Positions 11,888-23,710 of a DNA stretch of 64,000 nucleotides are shown piece by piece. The DNA is from Neckera pumila (lineage: Eukaryota > Streptophyta > Bryopsida > Hypnales > Neckeraceae). Under the pieces are notes generated by a model, which ran no database searches, was not told the DNA's origin, and worked only from the letters and a program-made list of their open reading frames with translations. The first letter of the stretch is position 1, and the number at the start of each line of letters is the position of its first letter. The stretch lies in assembly GCA_963969595.1 (NCBI GenBank), contig OZ018412.1:16184501-16248500 (forward strand), written 5' to 3'. Position numbers and translations under genes: made by a program.

Positions 11888-12180
11888 CCAAGAACATAGC
11901 AATTGGAATCAATAGGGAGTGAATTAGAAGTTTCATTTAGGGTTGCAGCCATTACTATGGTAAGTCTAAGAATCAATGGACATTTAGAAAATTATCAATT
12001 CACTTACCCAATTATCGTTTTTTTGGATCTTCCAAGAGCATGGCAGCTGGAATCAATACCCAATGAATCAAAGATTACATTTAGGGCTACTGCCATTACT
12101 ACGCTAAGTCTAGGAATCAATGGACATTTACCAAATAAACAATTCACTCTTACCAAATTTTCCCACAATTTGTCTCGTTT
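11888..12180 (+). repeat. 144-bp tandem duplication
   Basis: The unit beginning CCAAGA(A/G)CAT(A/G)GCA(A/G)(T/C)TGG at 11888 recurs at 12032 with about 80-85% identity by eye. A 120-codon open frame across it simply reads the repeat twice and is not taken as a gene. Confidence 0.75.
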
Positions 12181-13444
12181 TTTTGGATGTGTTGATTTTT
12201 GTGGCATCTATTGCACTCATTGTCACTACTGCCTCCCAAATTACTTCAGTGAAAAGATGAAGTAGAACTTTAGAGTCCAAGTGGCACTTGGAGACCCTAA
12301 ACTTGCGGCATTTCCGCCATTCTCCCATCACAGCTTCATCCATCCATGGATTTACAGTGTTAGCAAGTACTAAGGCTAATAAAACATATAGGATGAGTAT
12401 CATAGCAGGACTAGTAAAATATTGCAAATAGTGTTGGTACCACGACAACAGTGGGAATAAACTATTCCAAATTGTTGGTTCCATCATATCAAGTCTGGTA
12501 CCTCCCAACTCCCCCAAATATCGTTGTTGGATCCTCCGTGTTTTTGACTTTTTCAAGGGGTGGTACAGAGGGTGCCACCTAGGTTCTAATAGTCCTTGTG
12601 CAAAGACACAAAAAAACAAGTAATATCTTTGGGTCCTCCAGGCGGCCTTTTGGAGGGCTTAGTTTTTTCCTAATGCCACCTGTTATGCATTTTGTCCAAT
12701 CTTAAAGGATTTCATTTGTTTTAATGTAAAAAATTCTTGTACCCCTTTTAACAAGGATTCCAAAAATGAAATTATATAGATGAAATGAGTATTATTTGTG
12801 GACAACTATAGCATTTAAAACCTAATTATATGAGTTTTTTCAATATATATACTATAAGACAAAGTACCCAATTTTTTAGGCTTTTTAATAATAATTTAAG
12901 ATTTTTATATTATAAATAAAACACTGCAAATGAATTTCAATTTTAATTGGAGGAAACTTCTTGTGTGGATTATTGAAAATTATATATAAGTGTTTCAATT
13001 CTTTAGATACATATTGTGAATGATCTTTCAATCCAAAAAAAAGGCTTTACTACATAAGTCATAAGGAGTTAAAGTTTAAAACTTTATGTAGTTTTTATAT
13101 CTTCTATTCCCCTCTACCATGACTAAGACTATGGGACAGTGCCTTCAAATGTGAGAACAACATTGTGAACATTGAAGCAACGTTTAATTCTTGAATGGGT
13201 TTTTTTGGTGAGACATTGCTCAAGGGAGTGATCACGTCTTGACAAACATTATAAACCCTTGCAAATCCTAGTTGTGAAAGAAACAAATGTTTGAAAGTTT
13301 TGCTCTTGACAATTTAGAAATGCTAGTTCTGGAGTGGTGTTTGATTTGACATGGTCACAGAACTTGGGGGATCATAAAATCTTAACAATAAACGATAAAA
13401 ATAATTCACAAATTTACAATAGTGGAGTTTAGAATAGTATGGCA
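12181..13444. other. AT-rich spacer
   Basis: No gene or element was recognised. The minus-strand frame at 12128-12619 shows no family motif. Confidence 0.5.
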
Positions 13445-13755
13445 AATTTTGTTAAAATGGCAGTATTCCCAGTGCCATTTTTTCCTTTTGCCATATTCCC
13501 TGTGCCAAACAGCCCGCTCTGAACATCTAGAACAAGTATAGATTCTAGACATCTAAGATTATTGTAGATTTCAAACATCTAGGAACCATATAGATTTCAG
13601 ACTGACTGTTCTAAAAAATCTAGTATTTATATAGATGTTAGATATCTAGAACAAGCATAGATTTTTAGAATGTATGAAAAATGTGGATTTCAGAACGGCC
13701 GTCTTGAACTGAATAACGTGCCATTGTAATGGAATGCCGCCATTTTAACGAAATT
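13445..13755. mobile_element. MITE-like element with imperfect TIRs (~311 bp)
   Basis: The left arm reads AATTTTGTTAAAATGGC. The right arm, reverse-complemented, reads AATTTCGTTAAAATGGC, and similarity continues about 15 bp inward around (G/C)AT(A/T)CCC..TG(G)CA. The interior repeats CATCTAGAAC/ATCTAGAACAAG-like words several times. No target duplication was identified, so the superfamily is unknown. Confidence 0.6.
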
Positions 13756-15500
13756 GACCATTAGTGTGCAATCCTTGCAGTAATCATTTAATTGGATGAT
13801 AAACATTCAACCAAAATTCTGGATTTTTGCGTGGGTGACCCCATTTGAGCAGGCTGTGTAATTAAGTGAGTGTTTGATCAATTAAATAGCAATCAATCAA
13901 CAATTGAAAGTGAAATTTAGCCAACCACGCCACATTCAAGTTTCAAGCACAGAAAATGGAAACAAAGAAACACTTGAATGAGTTTTTATCAAACCAAAAA
14001 AGGGGACCGCAGTAGGACACATCTTCAGATAATCACACGCATTTCAAATGTTTTCAGGCCTCAAGACTCACCGGGGGCTCCACGACTTGTAAAGAATTAG
14101 TGCCCGAATCAGCTGGAAGTCGAAGGCGATTCAGCATATAATTATATTAATGCCTCGAACAATGCCACAGTTATCATTGAAAATGCTTGCGTATTCGCCC
14201 CTGGAGACAAATTACCGACAAAGTTCGAAGGTATCCAGTACGCACAAATGCTATATTTGCGTCATGCGAAATTAAGAAACAATCCTTCAGTTTTTTATCA
14301 GATATTATACTCGATTGGATTTCGAGTATGGAAATTTGCTTGTCTCGGCTGTTAGTCGATCGATCAAGTTGTTAGTACGCTAGTAGTGCCTGAGTGTTTG
14401 CAACATGTACCCGTACTTGAAATTCGTGGAGCATGGGGACATGGGGTTCAACAAGCCAGAGTGTCACGGACTGAGCATTGAGAAACACGCATGAGCCATA
14501 ACTTCGTTAACATTCGAAGAAATGAAACAGGAGTTGGCTATGTGTTCCAATGGATCCAGTCTGGGAATTTGATTATCCAACTATCATTCGAACTGACCAA
14601 GGCATGTTTGTAGACCAAAGCGTGCCTTTCGATCCGATCAAAATGTGTATGGCGGAAAATACTCGTATGGTTGTTTATGGCCATCTTAATTAACAATCAT
14701 CGACATCAAATTGAATTTTGACTTAGTCAGTGACATGGTATATATATACCGAAATTGCGTCATTGCGTCGGTGGCTGTTTCTGTGTATTTGGACTAAAAA
14801 GGAGTCCCTCTGATGATCCGTGCAAGACGAGTCGTGCGGTCTTGCAGCTAGCTAGCTAGACATGAAGTGAGATTGGGCACTTCTACCTCGATCAGGAGGA
14901 GTGCAATTCAAACTCAGGGTACAACTCCATGACAGCAGCCAGGTCACATGGATAGATACTCAGATAATACCCCAAAGGGCTCCCAAAGAATCAAGCCAGA
15001 AGATTCAAAAATTGAGACAGCACTCACATCAGGGACAGCAATGCAGGTGGATGGAGATGCACCCCATGACCCACAGTGGCATACATGCACAAATGCAATG
15101 AATCAAGGTAACTATCGTGGAGACAGCCGTGCGCAAGGCGATTGCTTTTGCAGCTGGATCACGATGCAACTCTATTGCCTGCACTAATTACACTGGGCCC
15201 CGGAGGTGAGCTAGCTAGCTGCTAACAGATCTTTCTCAAAGTCATTGTCAATTTTGAAGCAGTCCAAGCGAGACAGGACTGGCCCGGAAGCATCGATGAA
15301 TGATCCATGATCAATCAAGCGCCTGCAAGCGGGGGACACAGCACGCTACTGGGGGCCGGGTATGAAGGATCCATTCAAGCCAGGATGCCCGTGACAAGCT
15401 AGCTCATTCAAGCTAGCCCGTGTCAAGCTAGCTAGAGTAAGCCAAGAAAATTGAAAATGAAACAATTATGAATTAAAAATTCGAGGGCAAAAAAGTTACC
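13756..15500. other. Upstream region of the BURP gene with AGCT-repeat clusters
   Basis: No coding sequence was recognised. A GGTATATATATACC palindrome lies at 14737-14750 and could act as a TATA element for a separate transcript. Runs of AGCTAGCTAGCT occur near 14847, 15209 and 15400-15433, and again inside the BURP intron near 15841. Open frames at 14901-15187 have no homologous signature. Confidence 0.45.
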
Positions 15501-15508
15501 TATAAATT
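15501..15508 (+). promoter_or_regulatory. TATA box of the BURP gene
   Basis: TATAAATT lies 171 bp upstream of the chosen ATG at 15672. Transcription would begin near 15530 and leave a ~140-nt leader. Position and sequence fit a plant core promoter. Function is inferred. Confidence 0.6.
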
Positions 15509-15671
15509 CAAGGCCTCCCTGCATTCCCAATCACACTGCCGGCCTTCCTTAACTTGAGTAGTCGTCTCTTCAGTGCACTTGCTAGCTTGATCGGTGTGCG
15601 CCTCAGTCTGCTTGCTTTCGATCATTCCTTGGTGCTCCATACTCCCCTCGTTCTGGCCATTCATCCGCAGC

Positions 15672-17045
15672 ATGGCTGAGCAGTGGAGCTTGATGGTGAT
15701 CTTGCAGACCCTCTTCATCATGGCCGCAGTCACGACTGTAAGTATTTGATCATGCACTCCTGGATTGATCGAATACCATACCATTTGAATTCCTTGATTT
15801 TTGTCACAGTGATAGACTTTGAGCTTGCTAGGATGCATGCAAGCTAGCTAGCTACACTTTGCATGCTGTTGAGGATTCAGAAGGTAGCTGCATGCTCTCT
15901 CATTTCATGTAGCTAGCAAACCATACATGTTTTAGATCGATGAATTTCAAAGGAAACTAAAGTGGGCGTTTACGGTCCAGTCATATGATTTTGCTGATTT
16001 AGTTAAATTGCTCTCACTGGCATGTGCGATGATTGCTTGTGGTCATTACCAGTGGAGATGCATGTAATAGAAAGCTCGATCCGACCGATCGATTGAGTGG
16101 CTCAGTCAAGTAATTTGCCTGTGTGTTCCATTTCACTAATTGCGATGATCACTCTCGATCGTGCACTGGCAGGTGACCGGAGCGAGGCCCATCTCCACCG
16201 GTGACCGAACGGACGCTGGGAAAATAGCTGCAATTTGCAGCTCCAACGGCCTGGTGTGCGTCGAGAGCACCCTCCACACAGCGTCCTCCAAGGCCGCGGG
16301 CGTCCAGCGCGACCACTCCATCAGCACCATCAATGATTTGCAGAGGGACTTCTTCCTCGAGTCCGCGCTGGTGGTGGGTGGCACGATGACGCTCGACGCA
16401 AACCTCCGCGATGACGCCCCCAAGCGGGCCTTCCTCACGGCGTCCTCCGCCAGCCAGTTGCCCGCAATCACCTCCTCCAACGTCCTGGCGCTCGTCCGGC
16501 ACTTCGACGTGGCTGTCAACAGCGACTTGGCCACGGCCACCGCCACCGCCGCGTACTTGTGCGGCTACGGGGCGCTGCCGGGAGAAAAGATGAGCTGCGC
16601 GGCCTCCAGCGACGCCATGGCCAAGTTCGTCTCCTCCGAACTGGGCTCCAAGGTGAAGGTGCTGTCCACGAGCAACACGCCCTCGCTCGCCCCTGGTGCC
16701 GCGAAATCGAAGGCGCCCGTCACTATCACGGGCTTCCGCAAAGGCTCCGTGGCCGAGGGCCAGAAGATCGTGGTGTGCCACGTCGTGAACTTCCCGTCCT
16801 CCCTTTACTATTGCCACCGCGTGACAGGCACCAAAGTGATCACCGCCACGCTCCAGCCCAGCGCCTCCAACGCCGACATCCAGGCCGTGGGCGTGTGCCA
16901 CATCGACACTTCCCTGTGGCTCAGCACCCACCCGGCCTTCAACGCGCTCAACATTCCCCGCGGCGACGAAGCCTGCCATTGGCTCGTCGATTCCGACCTC
17001 GTCTTTGTACCCACCAATGACGACGCCGACGCCCAGATGGAGTGA
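15672..17045 (+). CDS. BURP-domain secreted protein (2 exons: 15672-15737, 16173-17045)
   Basis: The protein is predicted to be secreted to the cell wall or endomembrane system. BURP proteins are plant-specific and implicated in wall, seed and stress biology, with no general enzymatic reaction established. Exon 1 gives a 22-residue leader, MAEQWSLMVILQTLFIMAAV, that behaves as a signal peptide. A 435-bp phase-0 intron (GTAAGT...GGCAG) joins it to exon 2, giving 312 residues. The BURP domain covers about residues 80-303. It starts at DFFLESAL and has GYGALPGEKMSCA in the middle. The diagnostic cysteine-histidine ladder is CH-x10-CH-x26-CH-x24-CH. The linker before the domain is short and has no repeats, as in the USP/BNM2-like arrangement. 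The large exon is strikingly GC-rich beside its AT-rich surroundings. No damage is seen. The exon-1 choice rests on splice consensus and the signal peptide. Confidence 0.88.
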
Positions 17046-19984
17046 GCGAGCAATTCTACCGCTGGCTGCTGATCGAATGCTCCCTTCCAGCACCTGCAGA
17101 GCTCTCTATTTTCTGTATGTATGGGACTGCCTTCTGGTTGGGGGATGGAAAAGGCATGAATCAGCAGCAGCGAGGGTCGTCGCTTCCTACAGCCCGTACG
17201 TACGTGTGGCGGGAGTGATGAAGTTTGATATGTTAAATGTGTGTTCAGTGTGTGTGATGTTTGTTCTTTCATCGTGATTTCGTTGTATTTCAGTGTCCTT
17301 GTGGTGTTCTGCACCGTGTGCGAATCTGTTGATTTCATCCAACTACCGTTATGGCATGGACGACCTCTGTCCACAGATCGACTGACTGGGGTGGTCAGGA
17401 TGGAGGTCGCGGAGCCCTTCTAATTAAGAGAATGGGTGCGATTGGGATCCGTGGCATGGAGTCAATTAGTTTCTTAAATAACTGTACGTTTGTAGGTAGG
17501 CTTATGGGAGTTGAGAGCATGGTCCTGGCTAGCTGAAAGTTTGGATATGTAGTGGCAAAGGATTATTTATCGAAAACTGACTATTAAGCCTGCATTGGCG
17601 TACATGTGTGACTGACGTGAGTCATCTCGGCCAGACCGATGACCACCCTTCAGTTCCTTTTAATTGTGAATAAATTGGTCCCTTTTACTATTTGTTAACT
17701 ATCAATGGCTTCGAATTGAAGTGTGTTCTGGTCATATTCTGATGGCCTCTGACGATATTGATTGACAGAAGATGTAATTTGCATTTTTCAATAGCTACCT
17801 TGTGGTCAATGTGAAAAATCACACTCGGGAGATACGAGTTGGTCTCTGCTGGCGAAGGTAAATTTTCAGAGCTTACATCAGGTGCTCGCTCGATCACCAA
17901 TTTGATTGAAGCGGAGGTCACTACTACAACAATCATGTTCGACGAGTAATTGTAAATTACGGACAATTATTTAGTAGAATGATGCAAAAGATCTCTATTA
18001 CTTTGGTGGTAAAACGTCTAAACTTTCAGAGTTAAGAGCACAGATATGGCCGCATTGAAGTGCCAATATATATAGCTCTCGATACGCATGGCAATCATAT
18101 GCTCAGGCTGTTTGGGGGCAACTCGAAACTGGGACAGGGCTTTCAAGAACCCTGGTTGTGAGCCTTCACCAAGGAGACTAACATGCATTGGAAAGCGTCC
18201 GAAGTAGTGTGAAAACTGGAGCCAAAATCAATTCTGTGCAGCCTGGTGAGTGCATGGTGAGTGCATGGTGAGTACAGAAACACGAGATCAATCATATAAT
18301 GAGTGAATGACTGCAGTAATTTCTGAAGGTCAGAGCAATTGTTTTTATCTCTGCAGCACTGATCTTGTACCATACTGCCATTGTCTTTGTGCCTTGATTC
18401 TATGACTGAAGTGAAAATAACAAGAGCTATTCTGTGGCGAGCACTCTATCTTAAACGAATGCTGTTGTTCCTGTCACTTATCGATAAGACAGATGCTCAC
18501 GATAGGTTAAAACTTAAAACTTCGGAAGCCAACCATATCACTATCAAACTACCGCATTTCCAGACTTTTGAGGCATGTTATTTCTAACGAAAAATTCAGC
18601 TCCTCTCTATATATTCAACTTAATAATGTTCAATGGCAAAGCCTAGGTTCTGTTTGATTCGGAGCTAGTGCTTGACATTTGCCTTAGTTGAATTCCCCGA
18701 GGAATACAGCTTGGAGGTAGGCAGCGAAGATTTCCACTCCCTTCAGCTATGTGTTACAAGTGACATGCCGGAGACATGCCCAAGGAATTTGCCCCGCAGA
18801 AATTGGATAAATTCAGTCTAAGTGCTTGATGAAGCTGCCTTCGTGACTGCAATTTCACATTGGTTTTCTAGCCCCTGCAACAATGCACACATTCATGAAC
18901 AGAGTTTACTCCGACATTTATGATCGTACCTAGAAGTACTCGATCAAGATTCAATGCTACGAGAATCACGGGTGTTGGAAACTTACAGCAGACCTTCATG
19001 GAAACCTGTACCACTGCTCATCTTTACCTTGTTCAAATAAATGATTGGATCCCTGAGTGCATCCCCAATTTCACCAGATCGAGTAGTAGTCTCGCATATA
19101 TTTCGTGCTAGCACTCATCATCGTGAAACTTCCAATATAACGGTCATCCGGCCGGAAGTTGATGTGTACGCCTCCTCGATTAATACCAGGACTGGCACTG
19201 GAAAGCCTTGTTGACATCGAAGCTTGTGATGAAGAACCAGAGCCTGCTGATGAAGGAGGCTGATGAAGGAGGCTGCTCTCGCAGATTCCCATAGATAGAT
19301 TCAGAAACTTGTCCGCTTTCTCTGAAGACAACACTAAGTGGGTTGCTCGGTTCAAGCCAAGGTTGAAGTCTCTTACACGCAATTCTGAGTTCGGTTTTTC
19401 TGAATGTGAACAATTCCATTGACTTATCTGCCCATTAAGACTATTAAAGACACAGTTAAAGGATGATTACCTCGCATGACGAGAATCGGAGTAGAAGCCA
19501 GCAAATTCAGAAACATTGATGTACACGGAACTTGCACCAATTCCGCTATCTTCGTGTTGTATATGGAAATAACAAATAACGCCTGGAAATCACGAGATTC
19601 AAACCCACCCCCATCGCCATTCTGATGTTTCTCAAAAACAATCACTTTGCAAGTGCGAAGTGTATGAAAGGTCTGAGCAAGTCGTACCTTTGCATCGTTA
19701 GGAGAAAGGTGATGCGGTTTGCAATCTCCAGCAGTCTCGCTTATAGGAATGTCCATATTGAATTGTTCTTGGCGTTGTTATATATCTGGTTAGCATCTGA
19801 ACTGGCTTCTGGAGACATAAATCACAATTGACTTGCGGTGTACTGTACTTGTGATGAAGCAGCTTTCTATGTGTGCGGCATTTCTAGAAAGAAAAAACTT
19901 CCTTAACAGTCCTTCAGAAAATGAACCGAAACCAGTAACGTACCAAAACCAATTTCTTCCTCAAACTAGACAACATTTCATTAC
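17046..19984. other. BURP 3' flank and unresolved spacer
   Basis: The first ~250 bp are probably the BURP 3' UTR. Between about 19070 and 19756 three overlapping minus-strand frames (103, 79 and 110 codons) have a mixed, somewhat coding-like composition (for example FQALFVISIYNTKIAELVQ). I cannot assign a family or connect them by convincing splice sites. Otherwise nothing is recognised. Confidence 0.4.
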
Positions 19985-20465
19985 TACTAGTGTGGCCCTG
20001 TGCCGTTGCCACAGCCAAAACTAAAGGAAACTTTGAAATTCAATAACTTTTGCACAGTAGGTCCAAACGCCACGAAACCAAGCCCATGCACCCCTCTTCG
20101 CCGAGCCCTTTTGGATGGTACCAAGATTGCCACCAAAATCAAAGTAAAAGTATTTTTCTAGTTTTTTGATTCCATAAATACTTCAAAATTCAATAACTTC
20201 CGCACCGTGGGTCCAAATGCTAGGAAACCAAGCCCTTGCACCCCTCCTCGCCAAGGGCTTTCCAACGGTACCAAGCACGCGGCCGGGGGACGCACGGTCC
20301 GGGAGATCTCAACGTAACAAACAAAACAAACAAACAAACAAACAAACAAACTTAAGGTATAGATGGTTGTCAGTTTCTTTTTGAATCATGGAAAAGTACG
20401 TAAATAAGGGAGGTGCTAAGGCATCTCAGCATGCTTACAGGTTTTGGGATATATGCACCCTTAGC

Positions 20466-20670
20466 TTGGTTTTAAGTAAATTTTTAAGTATAGTCCTAAT
20501 GATAAGGTTATAAATAATGACCTTTATGGAGATTTTATTAAAACTTTACTTGAAATACATGAATTTCTAGTAAAATTTTATTAAAAGTCTCCATAAAGGT
20601 CATTATTTATAATCTTTTCTTGAAGACTATACTTAAAATCTCAGTTAAAACACCCCTTTCTCTTGTGATG
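20466..20670. mobile_element. CACTA-type MITE, degraded left end
   Basis: The right end AAAACACCCCTTTCTCTTGT and the long internal hairpin (...GACCTTTATGGAGA / TCTCCATAAAGGTC...) match the intact MITE at 45306-45527. The left terminus has lost its CACTACAAGAAAAAGGGGTG tip. The element sits between the arms of the 19985-22471 element. Confidence 0.75.
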
Positions 20671-20675
20671 CTTAA

Positions 20676-21070
20676 CCCCTAAAGGACCAAGCTGCGTTTT
20701 TTGGCAACATAGCGATTTTGAGCAACTCACTACAAATGGAGTTTTTATGTTTTTTCTTTGAAAATTTTACATAGCATATGTCCAAGGAGTAGCTTTACTA
20801 TTTAGGAGGCCCAACAATTTTCATAACTTTTGACTACATAGTTAAAAAGTTATTGCATGATATGTAATTTTTATTAGTCGGCAGGCAGCCTGGAGCCTCG
20901 GGCAGTTCAAAAAACTTCTTTAAAAATTACTTTAAAAAAAATTTAAAATTTAAAATTGATTCTTTAGATTTATATAGAAGTGTGAAGCTTTGAATCATTC
21001 AATTTGGATCTTTGAGTCAAAAATTATGAGGAGTTTTAGTTTGTAGGTAGGTATGGTTTTGAAAGACTTA
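20676..21070 (+). mobile_element. Single TTAA-type element end (type A)
   Basis: TTAA at 20672-20675 is followed by CCCCTAAAGGACCAAGCTGC and then GTTTTTTGGCAACATAG. The next ~350 bp resemble those after the end at 27336, so the two are copies of one family. No right end was found. The TTAA lies one base after the MITE at 20466-20670. Confidence 0.6.
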
Positions 21071-21079
21071 AAATGAAAA

Positions 21080-23710
21080 ATTAATCAAAATCAAAAGGAT
21101 TATCAAAGAATTGCAAAAAATAAAAGTATAAATTTTTCATTAAATCACTATCCTTTATTTTTATTTTTAAATCAACCTGACAAATAATATATAGGTACTA
21201 CAAATTTTTGAAGATTTCCAAAACTAAATGGAAGAGATTTTATTTAAAACTTCCACCCATTATTTTTTATCACAAAATCAAAGTGACAAATCATTCATGA
21301 TTAGCAGTCCTAGAGAATTGCAAAAAATAAATCTCCACCCTTTTATTTTCAATTTTTCAACATTGACAAATGATTTATGATTATAAGGGCTCTTAACCCC
21401 TAAAGGACCGGAGGGATGTCCAAATGTCCAAAATTGTAAAGATCTATTATAAAATGCAACTTAGAAGAATATTTTAGTGATGACTTTCAAACAATAGTTG
21501 TAAAAAGCTATTTATAGATCACATCCATACCGTTAAATCAACAAAAATATATACCAATATTTTTCAATAAAATTCGAAGCTAGAAATTGGAAATTCCTTC
21601 TAAAATCAATTGTAGATTGAATATTTATGATTTTTAAAAGATTTTTTTCCTATAAGTTCAAAATATTGAGTTCTAATTATAGTAATTTTTGAAGATTTTT
21701 ATTTTATTTTTTTATTCAAGTCATTTTTTAAGGATCATTTTTTGAACTGAAAAAATTACTCATGATTAGGAAGATTCTTTGAGAGTTGTGAATTCAAAAA
21801 GAAAGTCTTACTTAATTATACACTATTTAATTTTAATTTTTAGATCAACTTTACAAATGATTTGTAATTAGGAAAACCCTTTAAAAAATAAGTAGGAAAG
21901 TTTATACTTAAATCTCCACCCTTTATTTTTTATTTTTATATAATCAGAATGCCAAGCACTTTATAATTATAAGGACTCTAAAGAATTGCAAAAAAATAAA
22001 TAGGGGAGTTCTTAATTGAATCTCCACCCATTACTTGTCACTTTTAAATTCAACATGACAAATAATTCATGATCAAGAATTTATCAATGAAAATTATCCA
22101 TACCTTAAGTATGGTTGTTTGTTTGTTTTGTTTATTTGTTATGTTGAGATCTCCCGGACCGTGTGTCCCCCGGCCGCGTGCTTGGTACCATCAGAAAGCT
22201 CTCGGCAAGGAGGGGTGCATGGGCTTGGTTTCGTGGCCTTTGGACCCACGGTGCAGAAGTTATTGAATTTCAAAGTATTTATGGAATCAAAAAATTAGAA
22301 AAAGACTTTTACTTTGATTTTGGTGGCAATCTTGGTACCATCCAAAAGGGCTCGGCGAAGAGGGGTGCATGGGCTTGGTTTCGTGGCGTTTGGACCTACT
22401 GTGCAAAAGTTATTGAATTTCAAACTTTCCTTTTGTTTTGGCTGTGGCAACAGCATAGGGCCATACTAGTGAAACTTAAAAAAGGGGTTTCTTACTTACT
22501 TTAATTTTATTTATAAAATTAGAGTGACAAATAGTTTATAATTGGAAGAAGGCTTTGAGAATGGCAAAAATTTCCACCTTTTATTTTTTATTTACAAAAT
22601 CAAAGAAAAAAATAATTCATGATTGAAAGGAATCTAGGAGAGTTGTAGAAATTAAATCGTGAAATTCTTACTTTAATCTCTATCCTTTGTTTTTGTTTTT
22701 AGATCAATAAGACAAATAATTGAAAAGTATGAGGACTCTTTGAGAATTTCAAATTTTAAATAGAGAATATCCTACTTAAATCTCCAAGATTGCTAGCGTG
22801 CAAGCCTGTGAGCAGCAAATGTTTTTTGAAAAAATGGGTGATGGATCTATGACCGTGGATGTATATAGTTTTGAATTTTCTGTAATGTGAGTGAATTTTT
22901 TTTAAATATTAGTTATTTATAAACTTGTTTCAAAGATCTTCATTGCAACAATTTATTGTACTTAAATTTTATAGAAATCATGCAATGTAGAAATGTAAGA
23001 AAAAATATGATGCCCAAAAATTTATTATAAATACTAAGTCTTTTTTTCCGTTTTTTGAAGAAAATTGGAAAAAAGATTAGAAAAAAAAGTTAAAAAAAAG
23101 TTTTGGGGGTTCTAAGCTCACAAGCTTGCCACTCTAGGCTCGCACGCTAGCGTCGTTGATCTCATCTCCACCTATTGCTTTTTTATTTGTGAAATGAAAG
23201 TGACAAATATTTATAAATAATATGATGTTTTGAGAGTGAAAAAATAAATTAGTGTGTTTTTACTTCAATCTTTAGCCTTTATGTGTTATTTTTAGATCAA
23301 TGTGGCAATTAACACATGAATAAAATGATTCTTTGAGAATTGCAAAAATGAAATGGGAAAGTTCTTATTTAAATTTGCACCATTTATTTTTTACTATTAA
23401 GATCAATATGCCAAAAGAAATTTGATTAGTAGAACAAGGGGAAAATTAAAAATATTAAAAGGGGAGGCTTTCATATGAATCACCATCCTTTATTTTTATT
23501 TGTATATTACATTCAAAATGACAAATCATTCTTAATTAAGTAGAGTCTTAGAAAATTTTAAAAGAATAAATAGAATAGTTTTTATTTGAATTTCTATCCT
23601 ATGTTTTATTTATTTATAAAATTTATCTGACAAATAATACATGCATTGCATTATTCTTTGAGAATTACAAAAGATAAATGAGTGAGTTCTTATTTAAAAC
23701 TCTATGCTTT
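21080..23710 (+). repeat. Degenerate ~105-bp tandem array, AT-rich
   Basis: The same unit recurs many times with heavy drift. It runs from CTTA(C/T)TTAAATCTCCACCC through TTTATTTTTTATTTTT and a GACAAATAATTCATGATTA-like core to a CTTTGAGAATTGCAAAA-like end. It is interrupted by the TTAA-type end at 21397 and by the right arm of the long-inverted-repeat element at 22099-22471. No coding sequence lies in it. Around 22790 and 23140 a related GCTAGCGTG/CACGCTAGC pair occurs. Confidence 0.65.
21397..21755 (+). mobile_element. Truncated TTAA-type element (type B end)
   Basis: TTAA at 21393-21396 is followed by CCCCTAAAGGACCGGAGGGA. About 350 bp of interior match, in reverse orientation, the right half of the complete element at 40819-41387 (shared AGATCTATTATAAAATGCAA and TCAAACAATAGTTGTAAAA). 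The other end is missing. Confidence 0.75.

Larger units (their letters stand above)
19985..22471. mobile_element. Long-inverted-repeat element with CACTA-like tips
   Basis: Arms of about 375 bp at 19985-20362 and 22099-22471 are inverted copies of each other. The right tip reads CACTAGTATGGCCCTATGCT on the minus strand; the left tip reads TACTAGTGTGGCCCTGTGCC. That is one base from a CACTA start. Each arm contains a ~110-bp motif twice (AAATTCAATAACTT(T/C)(T/C)GCAC... to GGTACCAAG) and ends inwardly in an (AACA)n run. The 1.7-kb centre has no transposase and is filled with later insertions: a MITE at 20466, TTAA-type ends at 20676 and 21397, and a tandem array. No matching 3-bp target duplication was found. 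Confidence 0.7.

Noticed and set aside
11903..12265. 120-codon plus frame
   Set aside because: It reads a 144-bp tandem duplication through twice and has no family motif.
16149..17093. 314-codon minus-strand open frame, and a 153-codon plus frame, over the BURP exon
   Set aside because: They are open because the exon is GC-rich; the BURP frame carries all family motifs and the others carry none.
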